A stretch of DNA of 64,000 nucleotides from Dyadobacter chenwenxiniae (GTDB lineage: Bacteria > Bacteroidota > Bacteroidia > Cytophagales > Spirosomataceae). Shown here piece by piece: positions 1-8,525 of this stretch (the first letter of the stretch is position 1; every line of letters starts with the position of its first letter). The stretch covers positions 5,885,001-5,949,000 of the forward strand of contig NZ_CP094997.1 in the NCBI RefSeq assembly GCF_022869785.1, written 5' to 3'. The notes under the pieces are model-generated. The model worked only from the letters and a program-made list of their open reading frames with translations. It was not told where the DNA came from and ran no database searches. The position numbers were made by a program, and so were the translations under genes.

Positions 1-124
1 CTTGGAAAAATTGGTCTACTGGGCTAATCCCACAACCTCTTGCCCTGAACCATACATTCATATCAGCGCGAAGCCAGGACAAGAAACAAAATGGAATGTT
101 AATTATGAATTTTACACTTTCTGA
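1..124 (+). CDS. C-terminal end of an unknown protein (partial)
   Basis: An open frame starting at base 2 runs 40 codons to a TGA at 122-124. The tail is rich in aromatic residues and ends WNVNYEFYTF, the kind of beta-strand end seen in secreted Bacteroidota sugar-binding or epimerase-like proteins. I do not recognise the family with confidence. The gene begins left of the window. It is followed by a 40-bp gap before the potassium transporter on the same strand. Confidence 0.5.
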   Translation, partial: LEKLVYWANPTTSCPEPYIHISAKPGQETKWNVNYEFYTF

Positions 125-164
125 ACGCGTCCCGCTAACTTCGCACACTTTCAATATTCATTAA

Positions 165-2105
165 ATGGGATCGCATAAACATCTTGACAAGGCATCTGCA
201 GCCGGGCTTCTGGTTGCATTAGGAATCATTTTTGGAGATATCGGCACCTCGCCGCTGTATGTAATGCAAGCGATTATTGGCAAAGAAATGATCTCTGAGG
301 AGGTTGTTTACGGAGCCGTTTCATGCATTTTCTGGACTTTAACCCTCCAAACCACGCTGAAATATGTGATCCTTATTCTCCGTGCAGATAATAAAGGCGA
401 AGGAGGGATTCTCGCATTGTATGCATTAGTAAGGAAAAATGCGCGCTGGCTAACCGTTCCGGCTATTATTGGTGCGAGCACATTGCTGGCTGACGGCATC
501 ATAACGCCGCCTATTTCCGTATCATCCGCAGTGGAGGGCTTACAAATTCTTTATCCCAATATTCAGACCATTCCCATCGTGATCGGAATTCTGACGCTGC
601 TGTTCATCATTCAGATCTTTGGGACAACCATTGTCGGACGTGCTTTCGGACCGGTTATGATGATCTGGTTCGTGATGCTTGCCGTTTTAGGTGTGCACCA
701 GGTAAGCGGGCATTTGGAAATATTAAAGTCGCTGAATCCGTACTACGGCTATCAGTTACTTGCAAACCATCCCGGCGGGTTTTGGATGTTGGGCGCCGTG
801 TTTCTTTGTACGACGGGCGCAGAAGCATTATATAGCGATCTCGGGCATTGCGGGCGCGGGAATATCCGGGTGAGTTGGGTTTTTGTGAAAACCTGCCTCA
901 TTCTCAATTATTTCGGACAAGGTGCATGGTTAATTGCCCACACGGGAACCCATCTGGAAGGTAAAAAGCCTTTCTACGAAATTATGCCAGACTGGTGGCT
1001 CCTGCCCGGGATTGCGATTGCAACCATGGCGACCGTCATTGCCAGCCAGGCCTTGATAAGCGGTTCATTTACATTGATTTCCGAGGCGATCCGCCTCAAT
1101 TTCTGGCCTAAGGTGCGATTGGTCTACCCAAGTGATCAGAAAGGCCAGCTATATGTGCCAAGTGTAAACTGGCTTTTGTGGGCCGGCTGCATAGGGATTG
1201 TCCTTTATTTCAAGGAATCATCACACATGGAAGCAGCTTATGGTCTGGCTATTACAATGACAATGATTATGACCACAATTCTCATGTCGGTCTATCTATA
1301 TGTAAACAAAGTGCAAAAGTGGCTGCTTGCGATTTTTATTGTAGTCTATCTGGCAATTGAGGGGGCTTTTCTGGCTGCTAACCTGCTGAAATTTATGCAC
1401 GGGGGATGGGTTTCCCTGTTGCTTGCAATGGTCATTGGTTTTGTTATAACGGTCTGGCTTAGAGCCTATTTTATCAAATTAAGACTTACAGAGTTTGAAA
1501 GTCTGGAAAAGTACATAGGACCTTTGCGTGAGCTTAGCAATGATATTAGCATTCCTAAATACTCCACCCACCTGATTTTTATGTCCAATGCGTCGCATGA
1601 ATCCGAAATCGAGACGAAGATCATTTACTCCGTCTTTTACAAGCGCCCCAAACGCGCCGATATTTACTGGTTTGTGCATGTAGAAACGACCGATGAGCCA
1701 TATACGATGGATTATCACGTCAACATTCTTGCTGAGGATGATGTTATTAAAGTAACATTCAGGTTAGGTTTCCGAATTGAGCAACGCATAAATCTGTTTT
1801 TCCGCAAGGTGGTTGAAGATATGGTGGCTAATAAGGAAGTTGATATTACCAGCCGTTATGAGTCTTTGAACCGCCAGAACATAACCGGCGACTTCCGTTT
1901 TATCGTTCTTGAACGTTATCTTTCACTTGAAAACAATCTGCCTTTCATGGAGGAGGTAATCATGAAGATTTATTTTGCAATTAAAAGCATTACAACTTCG
2001 GAAGATAAATGGTTTGGGTTGGATAGCAGTGCGGTCAAAGTCGAAAAAGTGCCGCTGGTGCTGACGCCAAGCGAGAAGATCCGGATGAAAAGAGTATATA
2101 GCTAG
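165..2105 (+). CDS. kup: Kup-type low-affinity potassium transporter
   Basis: A 646-residue inner-membrane protein of the KUP/HAK/KT family, which imports K+ probably with H+. The family signature GDIGTSPLYV lies at residues 24-33 in the first membrane segment. About twelve hydrophobic segments fill residues 15-440, followed by a cytoplasmic C-terminal domain of about 200 residues, the usual layout and length. The ATG at 165 is chosen because the signature needs only a short N-terminal tail before it. No kdp or trk genes are nearby and no regulator is evident, so it probably forms its own transcription unit. Confidence 0.95.
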   Translation: MGSHKHLDKASAAGLLVALGIIFGDIGTSPLYVMQAIIGKEMISEEVVYGAVSCIFWTLTLQTTLKYVILILRADNKGEGGILALYALVRKNARWLTVPAIIGASTLLADGIITPPISVSSAVEGLQILYPNIQTIPIVIGILTLLFIIQIFGTTIVGRAFGPVMMIWFVMLAVLGVHQVSGHLEILKSLNPYYGYQLLANHPGGFWMLGAVFLCTTGAEALYSDLGHCGRGNIRVSWVFVKTCLILNYFGQGAWLIAHTGTHLEGKKPFYEIMPDWWLLPGIAIATMATVIASQALISGSFTLISEAIRLNFWPKVRLVYPSDQKGQLYVPSVNWLLWAGCIGIVLYFKESSHMEAAYGLAITMTMIMTTILMSVYLYVNKVQKWLLAIFIVVYLAIEGAFLAANLLKFMHGGWVSLLLAMVIGFVITVWLRAYFIKLRLTEFESLEKYIGPLRELSNDISIPKYSTHLIFMSNASHESEIETKIIYSVFYKRPKRADIYWFVHVETTDEPYTMDYHVNILAEDDVIKVTFRLGFRIEQRINLFFRKVVEDMVANKEVDITSRYESLNRQNITGDFRFIVLERYLSLENNLPFMEEVIMKIYFAIKSITTSEDKWFGLDSSAVKVEKVPLVLTPSEKIRMKRVYS

Positions 2106-2389
2106 TTCGTCGCGTAGAACTATTTAGTGTTATTTATAAGGCTGTAATTTTATTCCAAAATTTCAAATTGAGACTTTTGGGTAAGACAATGCGCAATTTG
2201 TGGATAAGTTATTTATAACTAGTAAGATACAACCCTTAACACTTATTACGAGTACGCAAAAATGCCCGCTATCAGGGCCTAAACATGCAATTACGAAATT
2301 CTGCATTTTGAGCCTGACTTATTGGTTTCAGGAATAGTTTTGGATGTAACTGAATGTATCACATCATTAGTAAACTAACTGAACTGAAA

Positions 2390-2785
2390 ATGAGAACTTT
2401 AAAAACTTTTATCCTGATATCAGCATTGGCTTTCTCTGCTGTCAGCTATGCTCAGACAGTCCCGACAACGCCTACGTCACCCGCGCAGCCGCAAAGTGTG
2501 CCGACGCAGGACCCAACAACCACAGAGCCGGCGTCGACCAACCCGACAACTGAAAAGAAAGCCGAATTCAACTCGCCGCAATCACCTGTACGACCATCCA
2601 ACACGCCGTCAGATGATACATTAATTAAAGACCAGCAAAAATCCGGTGCGGTAATTAAGGATTCCTTAATGCCCGCGACTGACAGAAAAGCGGAAAAAAT
2701 GAACCGCAAGAAAAATAAAAAGGCAGCAAAAGATGCTGAGTCTGATGCAACAGGAACCGCTAACGAGCCAACAGCAAAACCATAA
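2390..2785 (+). CDS. small secreted Pro/Thr-rich protein of unknown function
   Basis: A 131-residue protein. The first 21 residues form a clear Sec signal peptide ending SAVSYAQ. The remainder is low complexity: Pro/Thr/Gln-rich at about 22-75, then a Lys/Asn/Ala-rich basic segment. No domain is recognisable. I chose ATG 2390 over the upstream ATG at 2354 because it places the signal peptide at the N-terminus. A strong hairpin terminator follows at 2808. It resembles the other small low-complexity secreted protein at 4974, and both are probably periplasmic or envelope proteins of unknown role. Confidence 0.75.
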   Translation: MRTLKTFILISALAFSAVSYAQTVPTTPTSPAQPQSVPTQDPTTTEPASTNPTTEKKAEFNSPQSPVRPSNTPSDDTLIKDQQKSGAVIKDSLMPATDRKAEKMNRKKNKKAAKDAESDATGTANEPTAKP

Positions 2786-2807
2786 TCATCAATATTGCTA
2801 AATTCAG

Positions 2808-2839
2808 AAAATGCCCGGAACAGAAAGTCCGGGCATTTT
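2808..2839. terminator. hairpin terminator, probably bidirectional
   Basis: The arms AAATGCCCGGA and TCCGGGCATTT flank an 8-nt loop, with A-rich and T-rich edges. It sits 23 bp after the secreted-protein stop at 2785 and 51 bp beyond the end of the opposing gene at 2890, so it can serve both strands. Confidence 0.8.
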
Positions 2840-2889
2840 AATTCACATTGCAATCGCTTTATGGTCGGAAAACGAATGTCACTGCAAAA

Positions 2890-3138
2890 TCAGTAATGTG
2901 CTAATTCGGGTACTGCCGGTTCAAGGTCTGATTCGGGAAAAGGTTGGGTTACCACGGCTTTATTTTCATTTACCCATGTGCACCACACCTTTCCATTGTA
3001 AGCTCTCTTCGTTATAGGCGTTGAGTTTCCGTTGGCATAAGTTACAGTTTCTACAATCTGATATTCGTCAACTTGCATAATCCGGGATCCGTTCTTTTCC
3101 TTCACCCAGTCGTTCTTCATATAATTTAATGTGACCAT
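2890..3138 (-). CDS. DUF2158 (YodC-like) small protein
   Basis: An 82-residue protein with the pattern of DUF2158/YodC-like proteins: an N-terminal W-V-x-E-K-N-G-S segment with a following M-Q-V, then VWCTWVNE and a closing FPESDLEPA. The family is short, probably an SH3-like barrel, and of unknown function. The second Met (residue 7) is an alternative start. An inverted repeat lies 92 bp upstream at 3230-3255 and could be a regulatory site. The family assignment is from motif memory. Confidence 0.7.
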   Translation of the reverse strand: MVTLNYMKNDWVKEKNGSRIMQVDEYQIVETVTYANGNSTPITKRAYNGKVWCTWVNENKAVVTQPFPESDLEPAVPELAHY

Positions 3139-3530
3139 AGGTTTATGTTTTTACTGATAGGTAGTTTTTAAATTTTTATGCCAAAAATTTAATTTGCTAT
3201 CAGCCGTAAATGTGGGATTTTAAAATGTAGTACAAATAAGTAGAAATATTTGTACAAACATAGCCGACAGGCTTTTTAGTATCAACAAAAATTGAATTAT
3301 TGATTAAACGGATGTTTACAAAAAGCCCTTTTGACGGCCTGAAACGTATATTAACTTATAAATTAGATTACTTAAATATATTTTAGGATAATTTAAATTT
3401 CCGAATTATGCAACGCGGAATCAGAAATCTGAATCCAACTTCACAACTATGGCCGCACAAAAATGGAAAAGTCAAAGTGAAAAGCTGATAGGCTACGGAA
3501 TAGTAGACGAAAAACCAGAGGTTCTGTATT
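3139..3530. other. AT-rich intergenic region with one inverted repeat
   Basis: This 392-bp stretch lies between the DUF2158-like gene and the convergently read yihY-like gene. It holds the inverted repeat at 3230-3255. A weak 44-codon plus-strand frame starts at ATG 3449 and overlaps the 3' end of the yihY-like gene; it has no recognisable features and I do not call it as a gene. Nothing else is supported. Confidence 0.5.
3230..3255. promoter_or_regulatory. inverted repeat upstream of the DUF2158-like gene
   Basis: Two perfect 9-bp arms, GTACAAATA and TATTTGTAC, are separated by 8 bp. There is no T-tract, so an operator is more likely than a terminator. It lies 92 bp upstream of the minus-strand gene ending at 3138. 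No cognate regulator is identified. Confidence 0.4.
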
Positions 3531-4847
3531 TCAGCTTAATGTTTGCTTCTGTTCTTCATTTTTTGTCTGAACTCTTTTAGCAATCATTCTCCGGATAGAT
3601 TCGAGCAAATTTTCCCGGAAGATAAAGCAAAGAGAAAATAACACTAAGGTAAAGCCCAGTAAGACCACAAAGCCGAGATAATCACTGTTAAACGCATTAT
3701 TCAAAAAATGTCCGAGTAAAACAACCACTGTAATCACAATCAGGAATACGATAACGGCCGCATAAGCGTAGAAGGAGAAAGGAGCAGTGAATTCTGCAAT
3801 TTTCGCCTTAATCTCGGCCCGGATCGCATTGAGCTTGTCATCAATGAACTGGGTGACAGTATCCATCACTTTATGCGTAACTTCTTTTGGGCTAAATGTG
3901 TTAGTATCCGCCTCTTTTATCGCTTCCGCAGGGTTCTCCTGTTCCACTTCGCGCCTTACCATGAGTACAGCATGTTCATTGGGAGAAATGTTCACACCGT
4001 CCGTTCTTGCATACACTTTTGTGAATTCGGCACCGAAATATAGTATAATGGAGGAATAGTATACCCAGGTTAACAGGATGACAATGGATGCAGATGCGCC
4101 ATAAGTTGCGCCGAGATCCTGTTTACCAAGATAGAAACTGATCGCAAACTTGCCAATAGCAAAAAGAACGGCGGTGAATGCAGCGCCCACCATACATTCT
4201 TTCCAGCGTACATGCCCGTCGGGCAGGACTTTAAATATGACTGTGAAAAGTGCAGTAATGACCGCCATTACCACAACTACATTCAACACGGAAAAAAAGA
4301 TAACTGAAACCTCCGAGAAATAACGTTCCAACTGCGCACTCATCAGATCTACCAATGTGTTTATTCCGAGCGACACAATGAGCAAAAACCCAAGGGTAAG
4401 GATTATAGAAAAAGATAGCAACCTGTTTTTAAGATATTGTAGCCAGCCTTTCTTCGGTTTGGATTTGATAGACCATATATAATTGATCGAATCCTGGATT
4501 TCTGCAAAAACCCCCGTCGCACCAATCAGCAGCGTGACGATCCCAACTGTGGCCGCAATACCCGATTTATTCGAGAGCTCTGCATTTTTTATCAAATCCT
4601 GCAACTGAGCAGCGGCTTCCTTGCCCACAAGCCCACTTATTTGCCCAAACAATTCACCCTGAAACGCTTCCTTGCCAAAGACAATGCTCACAATGGAAAT
4701 AATTACAAGGAGCATGGGAGCCAGGGAAAATATGGTATAGTACGACAATGCAGCGCTCAGTTTGAGACCGTTGTCTTCCATAAATTCAGAAAAGCTGTCT
4801 TTAAAAAGCGACCATATGAATTTTGGTCGTGATGTAGTAATGTTCAT
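3531..4847 (-). CDS. YihY/BrkB family inner-membrane protein
   Basis: A 438-residue polytopic protein. The N-terminal part (about 1-300) matches the YihY/virulence factor BrkB family, formerly misnamed RNase BN. It has the early block LSYYTIFSLAPMLLVI and a conserved GATGVFAEIQ segment, with about six membrane helices. Residues of about 300-340 are hydrophilic and charged. Two further hydrophobic segments follow near 355-378 and 390-412, so this protein carries a two-helix C-terminal extension beyond the basic family core. Function is unknown; a transport or envelope role has been suggested for the family. Confidence 0.9.
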   Translation of the reverse strand: MNITTSRPKFIWSLFKDSFSEFMEDNGLKLSAALSYYTIFSLAPMLLVIISIVSIVFGKEAFQGELFGQISGLVGKEAAAQLQDLIKNAELSNKSGIAATVGIVTLLIGATGVFAEIQDSINYIWSIKSKPKKGWLQYLKNRLLSFSIILTLGFLLIVSLGINTLVDLMSAQLERYFSEVSVIFFSVLNVVVVMAVITALFTVIFKVLPDGHVRWKECMVGAAFTAVLFAIGKFAISFYLGKQDLGATYGASASIVILLTWVYYSSIILYFGAEFTKVYARTDGVNISPNEHAVLMVRREVEQENPAEAIKEADTNTFSPKEVTHKVMDTVTQFIDDKLNAIRAEIKAKIAEFTAPFSFYAYAAVIVFLIVITVVVLLGHFLNNAFNSDYLGFVVLLGFTLVLFSLCFIFRENLLESIRRMIAKRVQTKNEEQKQTLS

Positions 4848-4973
4848 AGTGAATGCGAGCTATCTGGTTAAACGCCAACCAATCAACAATATCCATGCCA
4901 GTTCGAAGGCCGTGCGTGCGGGTATGATTTTTAAAGGCATGCACTGGAAAATCATCAACTAATTAATCCAATC

Positions 4974-5336
4974 ATGAAAAAGATAATAGCAAGTTTCATA
5001 TTCGCTTTTGCAATTTCTTCCGCAGTTTACGCCCAGTCAACTACGCAATCGACCAATCCGAAACAGCAGGGAACTGCAACGGCGGACAGTAGCAAAGCAG
5101 GTGGGAAGAATGAGGGCACGGATACGCAGGGAACGACACAGGGCGCGAATCATGAAATAGGAAATAGTAAGGCCACGCAATCAGGGAAGGCTGGCCAGAT
5201 CAATGGTTCCAATGCAACCAGCGGCACTGGTAAGGAAGGCAATGAAGCGAAGGGCAGGGCAAATGCCACTAAACTCAACAAAGGCGACGCCTCTCTGAAT
5301 AAAAGTGACAAAGCAACGCCCAAAAAGAAGGACTGA
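4974..5336 (+). CDS. small secreted low-complexity protein
   Basis: A 120-residue protein with a signal peptide at 1-20 ending SAVYAQ. It is followed by about 100 residues dominated by Gly, Thr, Asn, Ala, Ser, Gln and Lys and ending KKKD. It has no aromatic residues after the signal peptide and no recognisable fold, suggesting an intrinsically disordered exported protein. The ATG at 4974 directly precedes the signal peptide. It is divergent from the yihY-like gene and ends in a hairpin shared with the converging reductase gene. Confidence 0.7.
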   Translation: MKKIIASFIFAFAISSAVYAQSTTQSTNPKQQGTATADSSKAGGKNEGTDTQGTTQGANHEIGNSKATQSGKAGQINGSNATSGTGKEGNEAKGRANATKLNKGDASLNKSDKATPKKKD

Positions 5337-5352
5337 TTAACATACATGTGCT

Positions 5353-5392
5353 AAAAGTAGTCTGTCGTGATTTTAAGACAGACTACTTTTTT
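5353..5392. terminator. hairpin terminator between convergent genes
   Basis: The arms AGTAGTCTGTC and GACAGACTACT are separated by 10 nt. A-rich and T-rich flanks suit use from both directions. It lies between the small secreted protein ending at 5336 and the minus-strand reductase ending at 5391, overlapping the latter's stop codon. Confidence 0.8.
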
Positions 5393-6461
5393 ATGGGATT
5401 ACCTTTCGTTTTTTCAGCGAATCAAAAATTTTTATAAACATTTCTTCGGTGTCCACATACTCATGGAAGCCAAACCGCCTTGCTTTTGATCCGTCCGCGA
5501 ACATGTCGTAATCCCAGGAGAATACGAAATCGCTGAATGTCCAGGAAGACAATTCGCCATAGTTATGGGGCGCAAGGGAGTATTTCTGAATCATATTTTT
5601 CCAAAGAGCCTCTTTATCGGCCATGATCGTTGTGAGCGACATTTGTAACGGCGGTGCAACTTCCATTCCAAAATAACGGGCAATTTTTGGCCACATATCA
5701 TTCCAACGGAACAGGTCGCCATTATTAATATTAAATGCCTGGTTTGCACACTTTTCGTCAGTTGCTGCCCAAATGGTCGCTTTTGCCAACAGCTCCGAGT
5801 CGGTCATTTCCAATAAGGAATGATAAGCACCCGGTTTACCGGGGAAGCGCAACGGTAAATTATATTCTTTGGAAATAGAGGCGTACACGGCAATTGCCAC
5901 GGCCAGGTTCATAGGATTGCCCAGCGCAATGCCTCCCACAACGGAAGGACGGATCGCCGACCAGCTCCAATGCTTGCCTTTTTGAGCTGCTTCAAGGAAA
6001 TCTTGCTGATCGACATTGAATTCGGGCGGCATATGGCCCGCATCGTTTTCTTTTGCAGGCGTTTTAAAAGGCCCCAGATGAGCGCCGTAAACCTTATAAC
6101 CCTGCATTAAGCTTACATGCGCCAACTTCGGTGATATTTTTTCAATCGCTTCCACCAAATTCGTGAGCATGGAAAGATTGGGCGCAACAAGCTCTGCCCA
6201 GGTCGGCCTGTCCTGGTATGCCGCATAAAAAACGTGTGTGACTTGGGAAAGGCCAGCCAGTTTGACCTCAACATCGTTCATGTCCAGAAGATCAACCGAA
6301 ATGTAGGAGATCTTCTCAGTTCCTTTTCCACCTCTTCTGGATAGCCCAATAATTTTCCAATCCGGCAGGGCTGCTAGATATTGAATGAGATTCTCGCCGA
6401 TAATGCCGTTTGCTCCGGCAACGAGTGCTGTTTTTACATTTTCCATGGTTTGCTGCTTCAT
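5391..6461 (-). CDS. PRISE-like SDR-family NAD(P)H-dependent reductase
   Basis: A 356-residue Rossmann-fold protein. The nucleotide-binding motif GANGIIG sits at about residues 16-22, followed by a basic stretch (LSRRGGKG) that suggests NADP(H). The pattern, including QGYKVYGAH near residue 125 with the likely catalytic Tyr, fits the PRISE group (progesterone 5-beta-reductase/iridoid synthase-like enone reductases). The substrate cannot be deduced. Met6 is an alternative start. The gene is divergent from the AraC regulator at 6541 with only 79 bp between them, so that regulator is a good candidate for its control. Confidence 0.85.
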   Translation of the reverse strand: MKQQTMENVKTALVAGANGIIGENLIQYLAALPDWKIIGLSRRGGKGTEKISYISVDLLDMNDVEVKLAGLSQVTHVFYAAYQDRPTWAELVAPNLSMLTNLVEAIEKISPKLAHVSLMQGYKVYGAHLGPFKTPAKENDAGHMPPEFNVDQQDFLEAAQKGKHWSWSAIRPSVVGGIALGNPMNLAVAIAVYASISKEYNLPLRFPGKPGAYHSLLEMTDSELLAKATIWAATDEKCANQAFNINNGDLFRWNDMWPKIARYFGMEVAPPLQMSLTTIMADKEALWKNMIQKYSLAPHNYGELSSWTFSDFVFSWDYDMFADGSKARRFGFHEYVDTEEMFIKIFDSLKKRKVIP

Positions 6462-6540
6462 TGTTACGGAGCAAAGTTATATCGGGGATGAAAGGGTTAA
6501 CTGGTATATTTGCATGGATTACCGGTAAATTATTAATGCA

Positions 6541-7389
6541 ATGAAAAGGTATTTTCAACACGAATATTTAAAATTGTCGCACTTCACCGCCGGTCAGTGG
6601 GAGCATCCCGTGCACAACCATAATCATTTCGAAATTATATTCGTACACAAAGGAAGAGGCGCCCATTGTGTTTCCGGAACCTATATTCCCTATGACGGGC
6701 CGCAGTTGTTCCTGCTTGCACCTTGCGATTATCACAGGTTTGAAATAGAAGAAGAAACCGAATTCACCTTTATCAAATTCAGCTATACATATCTGAGAAG
6801 TATTGAAAATATACAAGTTACTGATAGCTGGAATAAAAATATGGACCAGCTGCTGATCCAGGCGCAAAACAGGACCAGGCCCTTGCTACAAACAGATTCC
6901 GAGAAACAGAAGACCGACAGCCTCATGCGGCTCATTGCCCGGGAGTGGCAGGATGATAAAAATGAGGGGAATGAAACAGTATTCTTCCTCATTCAGGCGA
7001 TACTTGCCATAATTAAGCGAAACCTAGTGCCTGGCTTCGTCGGATCGGCACCTAAGCATGTGGAGAAAATCAACCGCATCATTCAATATATTCACGAGCA
7101 CATTTACGCAGTGGAAAAAACGCAGGCGGCGCATTTAGCGCACACCTTCGGCTTTTCAAAACACTATTTTGGGTTGTTTTTTAAGGAGCAAACAGGTTTT
7201 ACCCTGCGGGAATACATTTCGAATAACAAGCTTCACTTAATCGAGAACCGGCTGAAATACAGCTCATTTTCGATTAAAGAAATTAGTGACGAACTCAGCT
7301 TTACGGATTTGAGCCATTTCAACAAGTTTGTAAAGCAGCACCGCGGATACACACCTTCTGAACTCCGTAGCCAACTAAAAAATCCCTAA
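6541..7389 (+). CDS. AraC-family transcriptional regulator
   Basis: A 282-residue regulator. The N-terminal half is a cupin-type ligand-binding domain (HPVHNHNHFEIIFV near residues 20-33, then GPQLFLLAP). The C-terminal 100 residues form the two helix-turn-helix motifs of AraC/XylS, with the typical SFTDLSHFNKFVKQHRGYTP near the end. A TATATTTG element at 6505-6512 matches the Bacteroidota -7 consensus and is well placed for this gene, but no clear -33 partner is visible. Its stop overlaps the end of the convergent LacI gene by 4 bp. Confidence 0.92.
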   Translation: MKRYFQHEYLKLSHFTAGQWEHPVHNHNHFEIIFVHKGRGAHCVSGTYIPYDGPQLFLLAPCDYHRFEIEEETEFTFIKFSYTYLRSIENIQVTDSWNKNMDQLLIQAQNRTRPLLQTDSEKQKTDSLMRLIAREWQDDKNEGNETVFFLIQAILAIIKRNLVPGFVGSAPKHVEKINRIIQYIHEHIYAVEKTQAAHLAHTFGFSKHYFGLFFKEQTGFTLREYISNNKLHLIENRLKYSSFSIKEISDELSFTDLSHFNKFVKQHRGYTPSELRSQLKNP

Positions 7390-8402
7390 ATGCGGGATGT
7401 AGATTCCCGCACGATCAACGCGCCCGAAAGAACGACTTCTTCTCCGGCAAAGTTGACCTTTTTAATGTGGGTGAGCAACAATTCGCAGCTCTTTCGGCCG
7501 ATTTCGTAAGCGGGCTCGGCAACAGTTGATAAGGTGGGAGAAATGATTTCACAAATTGGGTCATTGGTAAAGCCTATAACGCCCACTTCGGCGCCTATCC
7601 GGATATTTTTACGTTTCAGAGCCACCATTGCGCCAATTGCCTTGCGATCGTTCACTGCGAAAATTGCATCCGGTCTTTTCGTATTTTCTATTAATAATTG
7701 CTCAATATCCGCCTCGCCATCCTGTTGGGAAAATCCGGAATAAACGACCCAGTCGCTATCAAAATCAAGCTGTTGATCCCGAAGTGCATCTTTATAACCA
7801 CGCAGCCGATTTTCTGTCAGAAACATGCCCTTCGGCCCCGTGATGTGAGCGATCTTTTGATAGCCCATTTCAATCAAGTGGTTCACAGCCTGATATGCCC
7901 CATTGTAATCGTCCTGCATGACCTTTGAAATACTGATTTTTTCAGGAACACGGTCAAAAAAGACAACAGGAAGGCCATCATCGATCAGTTCCTGGAAATG
8001 TTTGCAAGCATCCGAAGGCGAGGAAACGCAGGCCAGCAAACCATCCAGACTGCTTAGCGAAAGATCATAGACGATCTTTTTTTCAAGCTCCGGCGAGTCA
8101 TTTGTAATGTATAAAATGATGTTATAACCCTTGCTTTGAGCCACTTCCTGAATGCCGGTAATCACCGTTGAAAAGTAATAATTGGTAATTGCCGGGATGA
8201 TTACGCCGATCTTGTGCGTACTGCTTTTTACCAAACCCGTTGCATTAAAATTGGGCTTGTAATGCAACTCCTGTGCCTTTTCCAGCACCAGTTGCCTCGT
8301 TCGCGGGCTCACATCATAGGCGTCGCGCAACGCCCTGGAAACCGTCGCGACGGATATGCCCAGTGCTTTTGCAATGTCTTTAATGGTGGCTAATCTGCGC
8401 AT
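7386..8402 (-). CDS. LacI-family transcriptional regulator
   Basis: A 338-residue regulator. The N-terminal helix-turn-helix and hinge helix (TIKDIAKALGISVATVSRAL at residues 6-25) are typical of LacI/GalR. The rest is a periplasmic-binding-protein-like sensor domain ending with LIVRESTSR. It is divergent from the amino-sugar operon starting at 8526, so it probably senses a sugar or sugar phosphate from that pathway and represses those genes. A partial palindrome with central CG lies in the 123-bp intergenic region. Confidence 0.93.
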   Translation of the reverse strand: MRRLATIKDIAKALGISVATVSRALRDAYDVSPRTRQLVLEKAQELHYKPNFNATGLVKSSTHKIGVIIPAITNYYFSTVITGIQEVAQSKGYNIILYITNDSPELEKKIVYDLSLSSLDGLLACVSSPSDACKHFQELIDDGLPVVFFDRVPEKISISKVMQDDYNGAYQAVNHLIEMGYQKIAHITGPKGMFLTENRLRGYKDALRDQQLDFDSDWVVYSGFSQQDGEADIEQLLIENTKRPDAIFAVNDRKAIGAMVALKRKNIRIGAEVGVIGFTNDPICEIISPTLSTVAEPAYEIGRKSCELLLTHIKKVNFAGEEVVLSGALIVRESTSRI

Positions 8403-8439
8403 GGTAGGGTCTGGAAGCAGGAAACCGCTGCTGTTTTCC

Positions 8440-8457
8440 GATAACGTTCTCGTTAAT
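8440..8457. promoter_or_regulatory. candidate LacI-type operator
   Basis: The sequence ATAACG-TTCT-CGTTAA is a near-palindrome with inverted half sites. It is located between the divergent LacI gene and the GH109-like operon. Position and symmetry suggest the site for the adjacent regulator; this is inference only. Confidence 0.4.
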
Positions 8458-8525
8458 AATTAATTCGAAAATTCAGGATAGCTAATCGAGTTATCGTAGC
8501 ATTGTAAGTATATCAAACTAAACCC

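Noticed and set aside
3449..3583. 44-codon plus-strand frame
   Set aside because: It overlaps the end of the yihY-like gene and has no recognisable features.
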